Source: Uliginosibacterium flavum (GTDB lineage Bacteria; Pseudomonadota; Gammaproteobacteria; Burkholderiales; Rhodocyclaceae). From it: DNA of 64,000 nt. The stretch's first letter is position 1. Each line of letters starts with the position of its first letter. Shown here in pieces: positions 36,267 through 45,585 of this stretch. Made by a program: the position numbers and the translations under genes. The stretch covers positions 124,001 through 188,000 of the forward strand of contig NZ_JBEWZI010000008.1 in NCBI RefSeq assembly GCF_040566545.1, given 5' to 3'. The notes below the pieces were generated by a model. It was not told the origin of the DNA. It did no database searches and worked only from the letters and a program-made list of their open reading frames with translations.

Positions 36267-37774
36267 GGGCGCGGCTCCTGCTGCTTGCGATTCCATAGTG
36301 TCAGCGCCGCAATAGCGTGGTCTGCATCGCTGAAATGATGCTTCTGACCCTGCACTTCCTGATAATCCTCGTGGCCCTTGCCCGCAATCAGCACGACATC
36401 ATTGACGTCGACATGCAGCACGCTGCGACGGATTGCTTCTGCGCGATCCAGCACACATTCGGCTGCCGGAGCGCCCTGAGCGACCTGAAGCAGAATGACC
36501 TGCGGATCCTCGCTGCGCGGGTTGTCGCTGGTAATCACGACTTTATCTGCCAGACGTGCCGCCACTTCGCCCATCAAAGGTCGCTTGCCAGCGTCGCGAT
36601 CACCACCACAACCAAAAACGCAAATCAGCTTGCCCTGACGTGAGGTGACAGTACTCCTGAGTGCAAACAGAGCTTGCTCAAGAGCGTCCGGCGTGTGGGC
36701 ATAATCCACGACCACCAGCGGCTCACCGATGCCACCAATCGTCTGCATGCGCCCCTCCGGCGGGGTCAGCTCACGCGCGACATCGATGGCCTGTTCGAAG
36801 CTGTAGCCGGACTGGATCAACACCCCGATCACCGCCAGCAGATTGGAAACATTGAACTGCCCGACCAATCCCACCGACATGTCGGCACGCTTGCCTTCAA
36901 ACAACACATTGAAGCGCATGCCACTGGGCAGGGTGCGCAAATTTTCCGCCACCAGCATGTGATGCGCCGGGGCTGCCGACGCATTATCGGGAATCAGGCT
37001 ATAGCCCATGACCTGCAAATTACTATTGCCAGCGAGGCGGCGCGCCTGCACCACGCCCATCAAGTCATCAAAATTCAGCACTACGGATTTCAGCCCCGGC
37101 GCGTCGAACAGGCGAGCCTTCGCCAGCGCATAGGCATCCATGGTGTGGTGATAGTCGAGATGGTCACGCGTCAGGTTTGTAAATACAGCCACATCCATGT
37201 GACAACCACTCACACGTCCCTGATCCAGGCCGATGGAAGATACCTCCATCGCCACGGCCTGCGCCCCTTCCGCCGCAAATCGCGCCAGATCCTCCTGCAA
37301 CACAATGGCATCTGGCGTAGTATTCCCCGTAGCGTTCAGACGCCCCGGAAAGCCCGAACCCAAAGTGCCGATCACCGCACACTTGCGTCCCAGCTGATTG
37401 AACGCACGCGCCACCCACTGCGAGATCGAGGTTTTGCCATTGGTGCCGGTAATGCCCACCATCCACAATTTTTCAGACGGCCTGCCAAATACCTCGTCGG
37501 CAATGTCACCAGCCAGCCAACGCAAGTTATCCACGGGCAAATTCGGCGTCGGAAGATCCTGATCCCACTCGAAACCCTCGCGCTCCCACAGCACCGCCGA
37601 TGCGCCACGACTCACTGCATCGCGAATGTGCAGGCGTCCATCGGTCGTGTGGCCCGGATAGGCCAGAAAAACATCCCCCGGCCCGATTTTGCGCGAGTCT
37701 GCCGAGATCCGATGCAGATCGCCCGCCTCGGCACGCAACAGCGCCATGATTGCACTGGCCATAGTCGAACTCAC
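36263..37774 (-). CDS. murE: UDP-MurNAc-L-Ala-D-Glu--meso-diaminopimelate ligase
   Basis: 503 residues. It adds the third amino acid of the stem peptide. DSRKIGPGDVFLAYPG near residue 27, the ATP loop GITGTNGKTSISQW near 108 and the C-terminal ITSDNPRSEDP near 415 are visible. The DNPR box is the hallmark of the meso-diaminopimelate specific form, as expected in a Gram-negative. The start codon is GTG at 37774, sharing GTGA with the ftsI stop. Confidence 0.96.
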   Translation of the reverse strand: MSSTMASAIMALLRAEAGDLHRISADSRKIGPGDVFLAYPGHTTDGRLHIRDAVSRGASAVLWEREGFEWDQDLPTPNLPVDNLRWLAGDIADEVFGRPSEKLWMVGITGTNGKTSISQWVARAFNQLGRKCAVIGTLGSGFPGRLNATGNTTPDAIVLQEDLARFAAEGAQAVAMEVSSIGLDQGRVSGCHMDVAVFTNLTRDHLDYHHTMDAYALAKARLFDAPGLKSVVLNFDDLMGVVQARRLAGNSNLQVMGYSLIPDNASAAPAHHMLVAENLRTLPSGMRFNVLFEGKRADMSVGLVGQFNVSNLLAVIGVLIQSGYSFEQAIDVARELTPPEGRMQTIGGIGEPLVVVDYAHTPDALEQALFALRSTVTSRQGKLICVFGCGGDRDAGKRPLMGEVAARLADKVVITSDNPRSEDPQVILLQVAQGAPAAECVLDRAEAIRRSVLHVDVNDVVLIAGKGHEDYQEVQGQKHHFSDADHAIAALTLWNRKQQEPRP

Positions 37775-39516
37775 ATAGCCCCCTTGGGTGTGCTGTAGCC
37801 CTGCTGTGCCATCTGCATCGGCACAATCGGCGCATCAGGCTGAACGCCCAAAGCGCGCAACGAACCACCGACCACTTGGGAAAATACAGGCGCCGCGACA
37901 TCGCCGCCGTAGTGCTGGGCACCGCCCGGCTCATCAATGGCCACGGCTACGATCAGGCGCGGATTGGATGCCGGCGCAAAACCGACAAAAGAAGACAAAT
38001 ACTTGTTGGTGTATTGCCCATTCACCAATTTATAAGCCGTCCCCGTCTTGCCGGCAACGCGATAGCCAGGCACCTGTGCGCGTACCGCAGTGCCGCCTGG
38101 CAAAGTCACCGTTTCCAGCATGGCGCGTACCTGACGCGCCACTTCGGGACTAAAGACCTGCTTGCCATGCAAAGGCGCGGCCTCCACCTTGGTCAGCGAC
38201 AAGGGAATCAACTCGCCGTCACGCGCAAACACCATATAGGCATGCGCCAGCTGCATCATCGTAACGGACACACCGTGTCCGTAGGCCATGGTGGCCTGCT
38301 CAATCGGACGCCATGTTTTCCAGGGGCGCAAACGCCCGCCGACCTCACCAGGAAAACCCATCTTGAGCGGCTGACCAAAACCCAGCGTGTCATAGACGCC
38401 CCACATATGCTCGGGCGAAAATGCCAGAGCCATTTTTGCAGAACCTACGTTTGAAGACTTCTGGATGACCTGGCTCACGCTCATCACCCCGCCGCCCTCA
38501 TGCGAATCGCCGATGGTGGCACCATCAATCGTCAAGCGGCCTTTACCCAGATCAATCAGCGTATCGGGTCGAAACCGGTTTGATTCGAGCGCCATCGCCG
38601 CAACAAAAGGCTTCATTGTCGAGCCCGGCTCAAAACTGTCGGTCATTACCCTATTGCGCAACTGCTCGCCCGAAAGCCCCTTGCGATTGTTCGGATTGAA
38701 AGTCGGACTATTAACCAGTGCCAACACCTCACCTGTCCGCGCATCCAGTACCACAGCCGCCCCTGCCTTGGCTTTGTGCGTCAACACCGCCTGCTTCAAG
38801 GCGCTATACGCCAGATACTGGATCTTGGCGTCCAGAGCCAACTGTATGTCGTGCCCATCCTGCGGACGCTGAATGGTTTCCACATCCTCGACGATCTGTC
38901 CGCGCCGATCCTGAATCACCCGACGCGAGCCGGCCTTTCCGGTCAGATCGGCATTAAACGCCAGCTCAATACCCTCCTGCCCCCGATCATCCACATTGGT
39001 GAAGCCCACCAGATGTGATGCCATTTCACCGCTAGGATAGTAACGACGATATTCCGGCTGAGCCTGAATGCCGGGTAGCTTGAGCGCCAAAACACGTTCA
39101 GCTACTTCAGGAGAAACCTCGCGGGCAATGAACACATAGTCTTTGCCGCTATCGAGCTTGCGACGAATTTCGCGCGAATCAATCTCCAGCGCTCGCGCCA
39201 ACTGGGCCACTTCTGCTGGAGACACCTTGGTCAAATCCGGAATTGCAACGATAGACTTGACCGCAGAACTGGTCGCCAGCGTATCGCCATGCCGATCCGT
39301 GACCTTGCCGCGATTCGCCGGCAATTCAAGCGTACGGGCATAACGCGACTCGCCCTTGCGCTGCAGGAAATCCTTGTTCACTCCCTGCAAATACAGCGCT
39401 CGCCCGACCAAAGTCACTGAGCCCAGCAACAACATCGCCAGCACAAAGCGGGCACGCCACTGCGGCAGTCGATCCGACAGCAGTGGATTGTGATTGAAGG
39501 TGTAGGCTTTTTTCAT
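37771..39516 (-). CDS. ftsI: Septal transpeptidase FtsI (penicillin-binding protein 3)
   Basis: 581 residues. A short cytoplasmic tail and one membrane helix (about 22-42) precede the pedestal domain and the class B transpeptidase domain. The catalytic triad motifs are all present: STMK with the nucleophile Ser299, SSN near 350, and KTGTAYK near 490. It cross-links septal peptidoglycan as partner of FtsW and is the target of beta-lactams. Its ATG overlaps the ftsL stop by one base. Confidence 0.97.
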   Translation of the reverse strand: MKKAYTFNHNPLLSDRLPQWRARFVLAMLLLGSVTLVGRALYLQGVNKDFLQRKGESRYARTLELPANRGKVTDRHGDTLATSSAVKSIVAIPDLTKVSPAEVAQLARALEIDSREIRRKLDSGKDYVFIAREVSPEVAERVLALKLPGIQAQPEYRRYYPSGEMASHLVGFTNVDDRGQEGIELAFNADLTGKAGSRRVIQDRRGQIVEDVETIQRPQDGHDIQLALDAKIQYLAYSALKQAVLTHKAKAGAAVVLDARTGEVLALVNSPTFNPNNRKGLSGEQLRNRVMTDSFEPGSTMKPFVAAMALESNRFRPDTLIDLGKGRLTIDGATIGDSHEGGGVMSVSQVIQKSSNVGSAKMALAFSPEHMWGVYDTLGFGQPLKMGFPGEVGGRLRPWKTWRPIEQATMAYGHGVSVTMMQLAHAYMVFARDGELIPLSLTKVEAAPLHGKQVFSPEVARQVRAMLETVTLPGGTAVRAQVPGYRVAGKTGTAYKLVNGQYTNKYLSSFVGFAPASNPRLIVAVAIDEPGGAQHYGGDVAAPVFSQVVGGSLRALGVQPDAPIVPMQMAQQGYSTPKGAM

Positions 39517-39791
39517 TAACGCCTCTCCCCCAGGAAATCGAGCGAAATCTGGGCATCCTTACCAGGCGTATCCATATGCAAAGCGCGACGAGCGAGCCTC
39601 TCGACCGTCGGCAAGGCGGCCACGGCTTGCTGTTCGATATCCAGTCGGGTGAAGTCCTCCTGCAAGTTCCGGGTGCGCACCTGCTCACGCTCGATCTCCG
39701 TCACCAAGGTGCGCGAGCGATGCTGCGCGCTCACCACGCCCAAGGAGCTGGCAATCACCAGAAGCATCAGAACGGCCATCACGCGTGCCAT
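39516..39791 (-). CDS. ftsL: Cell division protein FtsL
   Basis: 91 residues: one membrane helix (about 3-22, VMAVLMLLVIASSLGVVSA) followed by a periplasmic coiled coil ending in the basic stretch LARRALHMDTPG. FtsL forms the FtsQLB bridge. It starts at ATG 39791, overlapping the rsmH stop by 13 bases, and sits in the position between rsmH and ftsI that is diagnostic for ftsL despite low sequence conservation. Confidence 0.93.
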   Translation of the reverse strand: MARVMAVLMLLVIASSLGVVSAQHRSRTLVTEIEREQVRTRNLQEDFTRLDIEQQAVAALPTVERLARRALHMDTPGKDAQISLDFLGERR

Positions 39792-40741
39792 GCGTCGCCT
39801 CCGCTCAGGCGGGCATTGCTACGTTCGGCAATGCGCATGATGGCGCTGCGCGAGCGCGGATTGGCACGCACCTCGCCCTCACTGGGGCGCACGGCATCAC
39901 CAACCAGATTCAACGGCGGTTGGGGGCGATCTGCTTCACGCACCGGCAAACCACGCGGCAGCGCAGGCGCTTTCGCGTGATCGCGCATGAAGCGCTTCAC
40001 GATGCGGTCTTCCAGCGAATGGAAGGCAATCACCACCAGTCTTCCCCCTGTTTTCAATCGCGTCACGGCCAGCGGCAGGATCAGCGACAATTCCTCAAGC
40101 TCGCGGTTGACGCAAATCCGAAGAGCCTGGAAGGTGCGCGTCGCCGGGTGCTGCCCCGGCTCGCGTGTGCGGACTGTCGCCGCCACGATCTCGGCAAGCT
40201 GGCCTGTGGTTGCAACATCGCCCCCCTGCCGAGCAGCATCAATCGCCTTTGCAATCGCATGAGCAAACCGTTCTTCACCGTAATTCCTCAGCACGTTAGA
40301 CATCTCGGCCACGCTAGCGTGGGTCAGCCACTGCGCGGCGCTTTCGCCTCGCGTTGGATCCATGCGCATATCCAGCGGCGCATCAAACCTGAAACTCATA
40401 CCCCGGCTCGGGTCGTCCAACTGTGGTGACGACACGCCCAGATCCATCAAAACCCCATCCACCGCCGCCACACCAAGCGCGTCTAGTGCCGTGGCAAACT
40501 CGGAAAATGGCTCATGCACCAGCGTCAGACGCGGATCATTCAAAGCCCGCCCGGCCTCAATCGCGCGCGGGTCACGATCAAACGCAATCAGTCGGCCTTG
40601 CTCACCCAGTGCGGCCAGAATCTTCCGGCTATGCCCGCCGCGCCCGAAGGTCGCATCCACGTACACACCGTCCGGCTTGATCGCTAACGCCGCTACCGCC
40701 TCGTCGAGCAGTACGGTGATGTGACTGAATTCGTCGCTCAC
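39779..40741 (-). CDS. rsmH: 16S rRNA m4C1402 methyltransferase RsmH (MraW)
   Basis: 320 residues. The S-adenosylmethionine site is visible at VDATFGRGGHS near residue 28. DLGVSSPQLDDPSRGMSFR near 102 and the C-terminal VIAFHSLEDRIVKRFM near 245 are family signatures. It methylates N4 of C1402 in 16S rRNA. The GTG start at 40741 overlaps the mraZ stop (GTGA), indicating coupled translation. Confidence 0.96.
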   Translation of the reverse strand: MSDEFSHITVLLDEAVAALAIKPDGVYVDATFGRGGHSRKILAALGEQGRLIAFDRDPRAIEAGRALNDPRLTLVHEPFSEFATALDALGVAAVDGVLMDLGVSSPQLDDPSRGMSFRFDAPLDMRMDPTRGESAAQWLTHASVAEMSNVLRNYGEERFAHAIAKAIDAARQGGDVATTGQLAEIVAATVRTREPGQHPATRTFQALRICVNRELEELSLILPLAVTRLKTGGRLVVIAFHSLEDRIVKRFMRDHAKAPALPRGLPVREADRPQPPLNLVGDAVRPSEGEVRANPRSRSAIMRIAERSNARLSGGDAWHA

Positions 40742-41190
40742 AGCGCGAGGTTTTCAAAACCGGCCGGCAAGGCGCCGCTGGCAAACAAGGCTGAGGCCTC
40801 CGCCTGCTGCGCGCTCCAGGCCTCTTCCGACCACAATTCAAAGCCGCGCCCCTGCCCGACCAGACGCACCTGCTTGTCCAGCATCGCCAGGCTGCGCAAT
40901 TCGGGGGCGACCAGCACACGGCCGGCCGCATCCATTTCCTCGTCGCGCGCATTCCCCACCAGCAGGCGCTTGAGCGCCGCGGAGGTCCGATCAAAACTCG
41001 GCGCAGCCAGCACTTGGGCGCGGATCGGCTCCCAATCCGGCAGCGGATACACCAGCAAACAGCCGTGAGGATGGGCGGTCAGCACCAGATTGCCGCCACA
41101 CTGGCTCATCAGGGCGTCACGATGCCGCGCCGGAATCGTCAAGCGACCCTTCGCATCAAGACTCAGTGCGGTTGCACCCTGAAAAGACAT
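40738..41190 (-). CDS. mraZ: Transcriptional regulator MraZ
   Basis: 150 residues, first gene of the dcw cluster. Two AbrB-like/MraZ domains are visible: SLDAKGRLTIPARHRD near residue 11 and DAAGRVLVAPELRSLA near 87. In E. coli MraZ represses its own operon by binding TGGGN direct repeats; four repeats of the expected type lie upstream here at 41257-41292. ATG 41190 follows AGGGG. A longer in-frame start would run through the operator and is rejected. Confidence 0.95.
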   Translation of the reverse strand: MSFQGATALSLDAKGRLTIPARHRDALMSQCGGNLVLTAHPHGCLLVYPLPDWEPIRAQVLAAPSFDRTSAALKRLLVGNARDEEMDAAGRVLVAPELRSLAMLDKQVRLVGQGRGFELWSEEAWSAQQAEASALFASGALPAGFENLAL

Positions 41191-41256
41191 CAAATCCCCT
41201 CGAAATCCCCGGGAAAACGGTGAAGCGGCGCTGGCGCTATTTTTGGCGACCACACA

Positions 41257-41292
41257 ACCTACTTTCACCCCTTTTATCCCACGTCACCCCAC
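41257..41292 (-). promoter_or_regulatory. MraZ operator: four direct repeats
   Basis: On the minus strand GTGGGG, GTGGGA, AGGGGT and GTAGGT follow one another at exact 10-base intervals with 4-base spacers. Two are near-perfect MraZ boxes and two are degenerate. The first overlaps the candidate minus-10, fitting autorepression of the cluster. Confidence 0.85.
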
Positions 41293-41319
41293 TTTAGTTC
41301 GAAAAAAAAGACGGGTCAA
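41291..41319 (-). promoter_or_regulatory. Candidate sigma-70 promoter of mraZ
   Basis: TTGACC (41319-41314) and TAAAGT (41296-41291) are separated by 17 bases, one of which is a run of eight T. The position, just upstream of and overlapping the MraZ boxes and about 100 bases before the start codon, fits the main dcw promoter. Confidence 0.6.
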
Positions 41320-41467
41320 GCACGGCTGGCGAAAAACCAATGGACGAACAAAGACTTGCGTGCAGCACGCAAGCCGAAAGGAGCGTCAAAGACGATGCGG
41401 GGGAAAACAGGTTTTGCGGCATGCCTGCTCACAGAGCAGCCACTGACGTGGCTTTGCGAGGGCAATA

Positions 41468-41500
41468 CCTGAAGACAGCCGTCAGACGCGGCTGTACAGG
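41468..41500. repeat. Dispersed palindromic repeat copy just 3' of rnpB
   Basis: CCTGAAGACAGCCG (41468-41481) and CGGCTGTACAGG (41489-41500) form a hairpin with a 7-base loop. The stem is compensated relative to the consensus (CAGCCG/CGGCTG). It lies 17 bases after the 3' end of rnpB and could end its transcript, although no T run follows. Confidence 0.5.
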
Positions 41501-41516
41501 AGGGCATAAACGAAGT

Positions 41517-41926
41517 GGGAAGTTCGCCGATAAGCCGGGTTCTGTCGCGCCGGCTTGCGCCGACGGGGCAGTCATTCCTCTGGGAGCTACGTTACCGCAA
41601 CCCTCTAGCAGCCTACCCGGGGGCTCTGCGGGCCACATCAACGCCCCCCTATTTGGCCTTGCCCCGGATGGGGTTTACCAAGCCAGTCCTGTCGCCAGTC
41701 CTGCGGTGGGCTCTTACCCGATGCAGCTTGCGCCGCATCCGCGACCTATAGGTCACGCGCCATTTCAACCTTACCTGATCTCCTTGCGGAGCCATCGGCG
41801 GTGTATTTTCTGTTGCACTTTCCGTCGCCTCACGGCGCCCGGCCGTTAGCCGGCATCCTGCCCTTCGGGGCCCGGACTTTCCTCCATGTACGCACGCGCA
41901 CACAGCGACTGCCTGGCGAACTTCCC
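41517..41926 (-). ncRNA. rnpB: RNase P RNA (bacterial type A)
   Basis: About 410 bases. The two ends are perfect complements, GGGAAGTTCGCC (41517-41528) and GGCGAACTTCCC (41915-41926), which is helix P1. On the minus strand the invariant 5' core GGAGGAAAGTCCGGGC is at 41885-41870, and the 3' core ACAGAACCCGGCTTA is at 41545-41531. CCGAAGGGCAGG and GCCGGCTAACGGC follow the 5' core. This is the catalytic subunit that trims the 5' leader of tRNA precursors. A perfect minus-10 box lies 7 bases upstream of the 5' end. Confidence 0.95.
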
Positions 41927-41932
41927 GGCGCG

Positions 41933-41938
41933 ATTATA
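41933..41938 (-). promoter_or_regulatory. Minus-10 element of the rnpB promoter
   Basis: TATAAT on the minus strand, matching the sigma-70 consensus exactly, is 7 bases before the first base of helix P1. The minus-35 region is weak. The position fits initiation at the mature 5' end. Confidence 0.7.
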
Positions 41939-42039
41939 CGGGTGTGACGCTGCGGAGCCGGATAAACCTTGTGCCTTCATTTTTTACCCCCAATGCCGTT
42001 ATGGTGTGATCGACGCAAAATCCGCAGCGAAAGCCCAGC

Positions 42040-43260
42040 ATGATCAAGAAAATTAATTCTTCCGATTTGCGTGTAGGCATGTACATCCATGAGCTGGATT
42101 GCGACTGGCTGACCCACCCCTTCCTGAAGAACCAGTTCAAGATCAGCAACGATGCACAGATCGAAAAGATCGTCGACACCGGCATCCACAATGTTTACAT
42201 CGACACCGACAAGGGCCTGGATGTGCCGGATGCACCGACCGAAGAAGAAGTTCGCGAGGCCTTGCAGCAGGAAATGATTGATCTGGTCACCGCCGAGCAG
42301 CCGGTGATCATCCACGCTACGCGCGACGAAGAAATCCAGCGCGCCCACGCCATCAAGGGCCGCGCCCAGGCGTTGGTGCGCAATGTGATGGCCGATGCAC
42401 GGCTGGGCCGTGCAGTCGAGGCCGAGCAGATCGACCATGTGGTGGAGAACATCACCGAATCCATCCTGCGCAACAGCGGCGCCATCCTCGGCCTGCTGAC
42501 CATCAAGAACAAGGACGACTACACCTTCCTGCACTGCGTCAGCGTTTGTGCGCTGCTCGTCGCCTTCTGCCGCACCCTCAACATCGATGCGGACACCACG
42601 CGCCAAGCCGGCATGGGCGGCCTGCTGCACGACACCGGCAAGGCACTGGTGCCCGATTCAGTACTGAACAAACCGGGCAAGCTCACCGACGAGGAATTTG
42701 ACCTGATCAAGCGTCACCCGCGCGATGGTTACGAAATTCTGCTGCGTTCGCCCGAAATCGGTCCGATTCCGCTGGACATCACCCTGCACCATCACGAACG
42801 CATGGACGGTAACGGATACCCGGACAAGCTGCCTCCCGAGAAGATCCAGAATCTGGTGCGCATGTCATCGATTGTTGATGTGTACGACGCCATTACCTCG
42901 GATCGCAGCTATCACCGGGGCATGCCCGCCACCGACGCGCTGCGCAAACTGCACGAATGGAGCAGCTTCCACTTTGACCCGAAACTGGTGCAGGCCTTCA
43001 TCCGCTGCGTGGGGATTTACCCGGTCGGCACCCTGGTCAAACTGGAGTCCGGGCGTCTGGGCATCGTTATCGAACAGAATGACGCCAGCCTGCTGCAACC
43101 GAAACTGACCGTCGTTTTCAATGCCAAGACAGGCAATCGCGTCGAACCTTACGAACTGGACCTGTCGCGCCCGATGGGTTCTGGCGGCGCGGACCGCATC
43201 CTCAACCACGAAGATCCTGCCAAGTGGAAGATTGACACTACCCCCTTCATCACCGCCTGA
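42040..43260 (+). CDS. HD-GYP domain cyclic-di-GMP phosphodiesterase
   Basis: 406 residues. The N-terminal DUF3391 domain (about 1-130, SSDLRVGMYIHELDCDW) precedes the HD-GYP domain: LLHDTGKALVP near residue 205, HHHERMDGNGYPDKL near 255 and VDVYDAITSDRSYHRGM near 285. All metal ligands and the GYP motif are intact, so hydrolysis of cyclic di-GMP is expected. Many members act in motility and biofilm control. It is transcribed away from rnpB and converges with the YgjV-like gene, with only 3 bases between stops. Confidence 0.92.
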   Translation: MIKKINSSDLRVGMYIHELDCDWLTHPFLKNQFKISNDAQIEKIVDTGIHNVYIDTDKGLDVPDAPTEEEVREALQQEMIDLVTAEQPVIIHATRDEEIQRAHAIKGRAQALVRNVMADARLGRAVEAEQIDHVVENITESILRNSGAILGLLTIKNKDDYTFLHCVSVCALLVAFCRTLNIDADTTRQAGMGGLLHDTGKALVPDSVLNKPGKLTDEEFDLIKRHPRDGYEILLRSPEIGPIPLDITLHHHERMDGNGYPDKLPPEKIQNLVRMSSIVDVYDAITSDRSYHRGMPATDALRKLHEWSSFHFDPKLVQAFIRCVGIYPVGTLVKLESGRLGIVIEQNDASLLQPKLTVVFNAKTGNRVEPYELDLSRPMGSGGADRILNHEDPAKWKIDTTPFITA

Positions 43261-43263
43261 TAT

Positions 43264-43803
43264 TTACGCCTGTTCCTGCAACCGCCCATCCCGACGCAAA
43301 CGAAAGATCGTCACGCAACTGACGATGGCGATCACCACCTCCATCGCGATCCCGCCAATCGAACCGATCAGGATGTTGTTCAACAGCCACAACAAGGTTG
43401 CTGTCAGCATACCCAGACGCAGATTGAGACCTTGCAGGCGAAACATCGACAGGGTCGCCACCGCGGCAGCCAGCAGCGGAACAACATTCCAGACTGACTT
43501 GACCACAAAGAAGCCCAATACCACGTTAGCGGCGAGCAACAGCAGGGCGACCCACAATGCACGGGTGCGCATAGACAGCAGATTGCGCATAACCGACAGA
43601 AACATCCCGGCCATGGCAGCCGGATTTCCCATCAGAAAAAAGTGTACGGCGTAAAGCAGATTCTGCGCGGTCAGCCAAAGCCTGAAATGGCCGTCATTTT
43701 TTCGCGAGAAAGTGACCATACCCAGCACGAAAGTGGCGTAGCCAAACAACTGCGGCAGAGAAAGGAAATCTGACGACAAGGGGAGATAAACGTGATGATG
43801 CAA
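43264..43803 (-). CDS. YgjV-like inner membrane protein
   Basis: 179 residues with six hydrophobic segments. The N-terminal LFGYATFVLGMVTFSRKND and the following LWLTAQNLLYAVHFFLMG with charged residues inside the helices resemble the YgjV (Imp-YgjV) family of unknown function. The C-terminal tail is basic. It is encoded alone between the HD-GYP gene and a lipoprotein gene. The start at 43803 is the first ATG and includes a His run; a slightly later start is possible. Confidence 0.7.
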   Translation of the reverse strand: MHHHVYLPLSSDFLSLPQLFGYATFVLGMVTFSRKNDGHFRLWLTAQNLLYAVHFFLMGNPAAMAGMFLSVMRNLLSMRTRALWVALLLLAANVVLGFFVVKSVWNVVPLLAAAVATLSMFRLQGLNLRLGMLTATLLWLLNNILIGSIGGIAMEVVIAIVSCVTIFRLRRDGRLQEQA

Positions 43804-43874
43804 TGGCGCCCAGTCTCGCAGCAGATGCCGTCTGGATCAATCCGTTATGTTACGTAGGCAAAGCCGGAAGGCCT

Positions 43875-44297
43875 TCACGGCTTGATGGGTGTAAACACCA
43901 GCTTGCCGTCGGCCTGTTTCTCAAAGCTGCCAATCAAGCGCCCGGGCGGGATCACTGGTGGCGGTTCCTTGAACTTCTGCAGCACACACTCTTCGGTTCC
44001 CAGTGCATACCAGGCGCTGCCCTGCTGCGCGGCGTACAGCATCGGGCGCACTTCGTAGAGATCGATCTTCACCATCGTGGTAGTGGCAGAGTCAATCGAA
44101 TAACGGCGCTGGCACTCCGGAAAACGCGAAACGACAAAACGCTGCTCCACAGGCCCGACCCAGGCAAAACTCTGCTCGCGCACCAGGCTGATCGAATGAT
44201 CCTTGGTATTGTCGATTACATAGGAGGCCGCGTTGTTCTCGCAGCCGGTCAGCAGCGCGGCGGCAGGCAAAACTAGCAAACAAAACAGCCTCTTCAT
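43875..44297 (-). CDS. Small lipoprotein, unknown function
   Basis: 140 residues. The lipobox LLTGC (Cys19) marks it as a lipoprotein. Cysteines in ECQRR and EECVL could form a disulphide. No known domain is visible. ATG 44297 is preferred because AGGGG lies five bases upstream; a GTG two codons earlier would overlap the pyrC stop. The very short distance suggests co-transcription with pyrC. Confidence 0.75.
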   Translation of the reverse strand: MKRLFCLLVLPAAALLTGCENNAASYVIDNTKDHSISLVREQSFAWVGPVEQRFVVSRFPECQRRYSIDSATTTMVKIDLYEVRPMLYAAQQGSAWYALGTEECVLQKFKEPPPVIPPGRLIGSFEKQADGKLVFTPIKP

Positions 44298-44299
44298 GT

Positions 44300-45349
44300 T
44301 CACCCCTTGATGCGCCAGGCCACCGTCTCGCCCGCGCGCAGCGGCACCAGCGGATCGCCCGGTAAATAATCAATCGTCGCCGGTACCGTCCACGCCTCTT
44401 TCACCAGCGTGATCGTGTCAGCGTTGCGCGGCAGGCCGTACCAGTCCGGGCCATTCAGGCTCGCAAAAGCCTCCAGCTTGCGCAAGGCCCCCGCCTGCTC
44501 GAAAGCCTCGGCGTACAACTCGATCCCTGCATGTGCGGTGTAGCAACCGGCACAGCCACAGGCATTTTCCTTGGTGCTCTGCGCGTGTGGCGCCGAGTCG
44601 GTACCGAGGAAGAAGCGCGGATTGTCCGAAATCGCCGCCGCCACCAGTGCCTCGCGATGCGTCTCGCGTTTCAGCACCGGCAGGCAATAGTGATGCGGGC
44701 GGATGCCACCAGCAAAAATCGCGTTGCGGTTCATCAACAAGTGGTGCGCCGTGATCGTGGCGGCCACCTGCGGCCCGGCTTCGCTCACGTATTGCGCCGC
44801 TTCGCGCGTCGTGATGTGCTCGAAGACCGTACGCAGACGCGGGAATCTTTGCGCCAGAGGAGCCAGCACGCGGTCAATAAACACGCGCTCGCGGTCAAAT
44901 ACATCAACGTCAGCATGGGTCACCTCGCCATGAACACACAGGGCCAGACCGAGCTCTTCCATGCGTTCCAGCACGGCTGTCACCTTCTCGATCGACGTCA
45001 CGCCGGCATCCGAGTTGGTCGTCGCACCAGCCGGATACAGCTTCACCGCATGGATGAAACCGGATTCTTTGGCGCGGGTGATCTCGTCCGCCGAGGTGTT
45101 GTCTGTCAGGTACAACGTCATCAACGGCTCGAACTTGAGACCTTCGGGCACTGCCGCGAGAATGCGCGCGCGGTAGGCGGCAGCTTGCTCGACTGTCGTC
45201 ACCGGTGGACGCAGATTGGGCATGATGATGGCGCGGCCAAAACGCACGGCCACATCGGCAACAGTGGCCGGCAGCGAGGCGCCATCGCGCAAATGCAGAT
45301 GCCAGTCGTCAGGGCGAACGAGGGTAAGAGCGGAAGTGATTTGCTGCAT
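44300..45349 (-). CDS. pyrC: Dihydroorotase, class II
   Basis: 349 residues. It cyclises carbamoyl-aspartate to dihydroorotate in pyrimidine synthesis. The metal site begins with DWHLHLRDG near residue 15; the carboxylated Lys lies in HAVKLYPAG near 100; further His are in VHGEVTH near 138 and FEHITTREA near 177; the catalytic Asp is in GTDSAPH near 250. Frames upstream of ATG 45349 are not coding. Usually pyrC genes stand alone; here a lipoprotein gene is coupled downstream. Confidence 0.95.
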   Translation of the reverse strand: MQQITSALTLVRPDDWHLHLRDGASLPATVADVAVRFGRAIIMPNLRPPVTTVEQAAAYRARILAAVPEGLKFEPLMTLYLTDNTSADEITRAKESGFIHAVKLYPAGATTNSDAGVTSIEKVTAVLERMEELGLALCVHGEVTHADVDVFDRERVFIDRVLAPLAQRFPRLRTVFEHITTREAAQYVSEAGPQVAATITAHHLLMNRNAIFAGGIRPHHYCLPVLKRETHREALVAAAISDNPRFFLGTDSAPHAQSTKENACGCAGCYTAHAGIELYAEAFEQAGALRKLEAFASLNGPDWYGLPRNADTITLVKEAWTVPATIDYLPGDPLVPLRAGETVAWRIKG

Positions 45350-45585
45350 GGGTTCTCTCGAAAGACGGTTAAGCTGTGCAGATTGTAGTGGATCGTTGCG
45401 CGCACAGCTCAAGGAACTCTGAGGACGGGCTGCAGTCGTACTCCCTACGACCATATCTGACGGGCGTCTTCACAGACATAGCACCAAGAAGGCCTGCCGG
45501 CGGCACTCTCCGGCAATACGCCTCGCCAGGCAAGGCCCCATGCGGCTTTGCAGCACTCACATTCCAACAAGAAAGGAGTCCCGCA

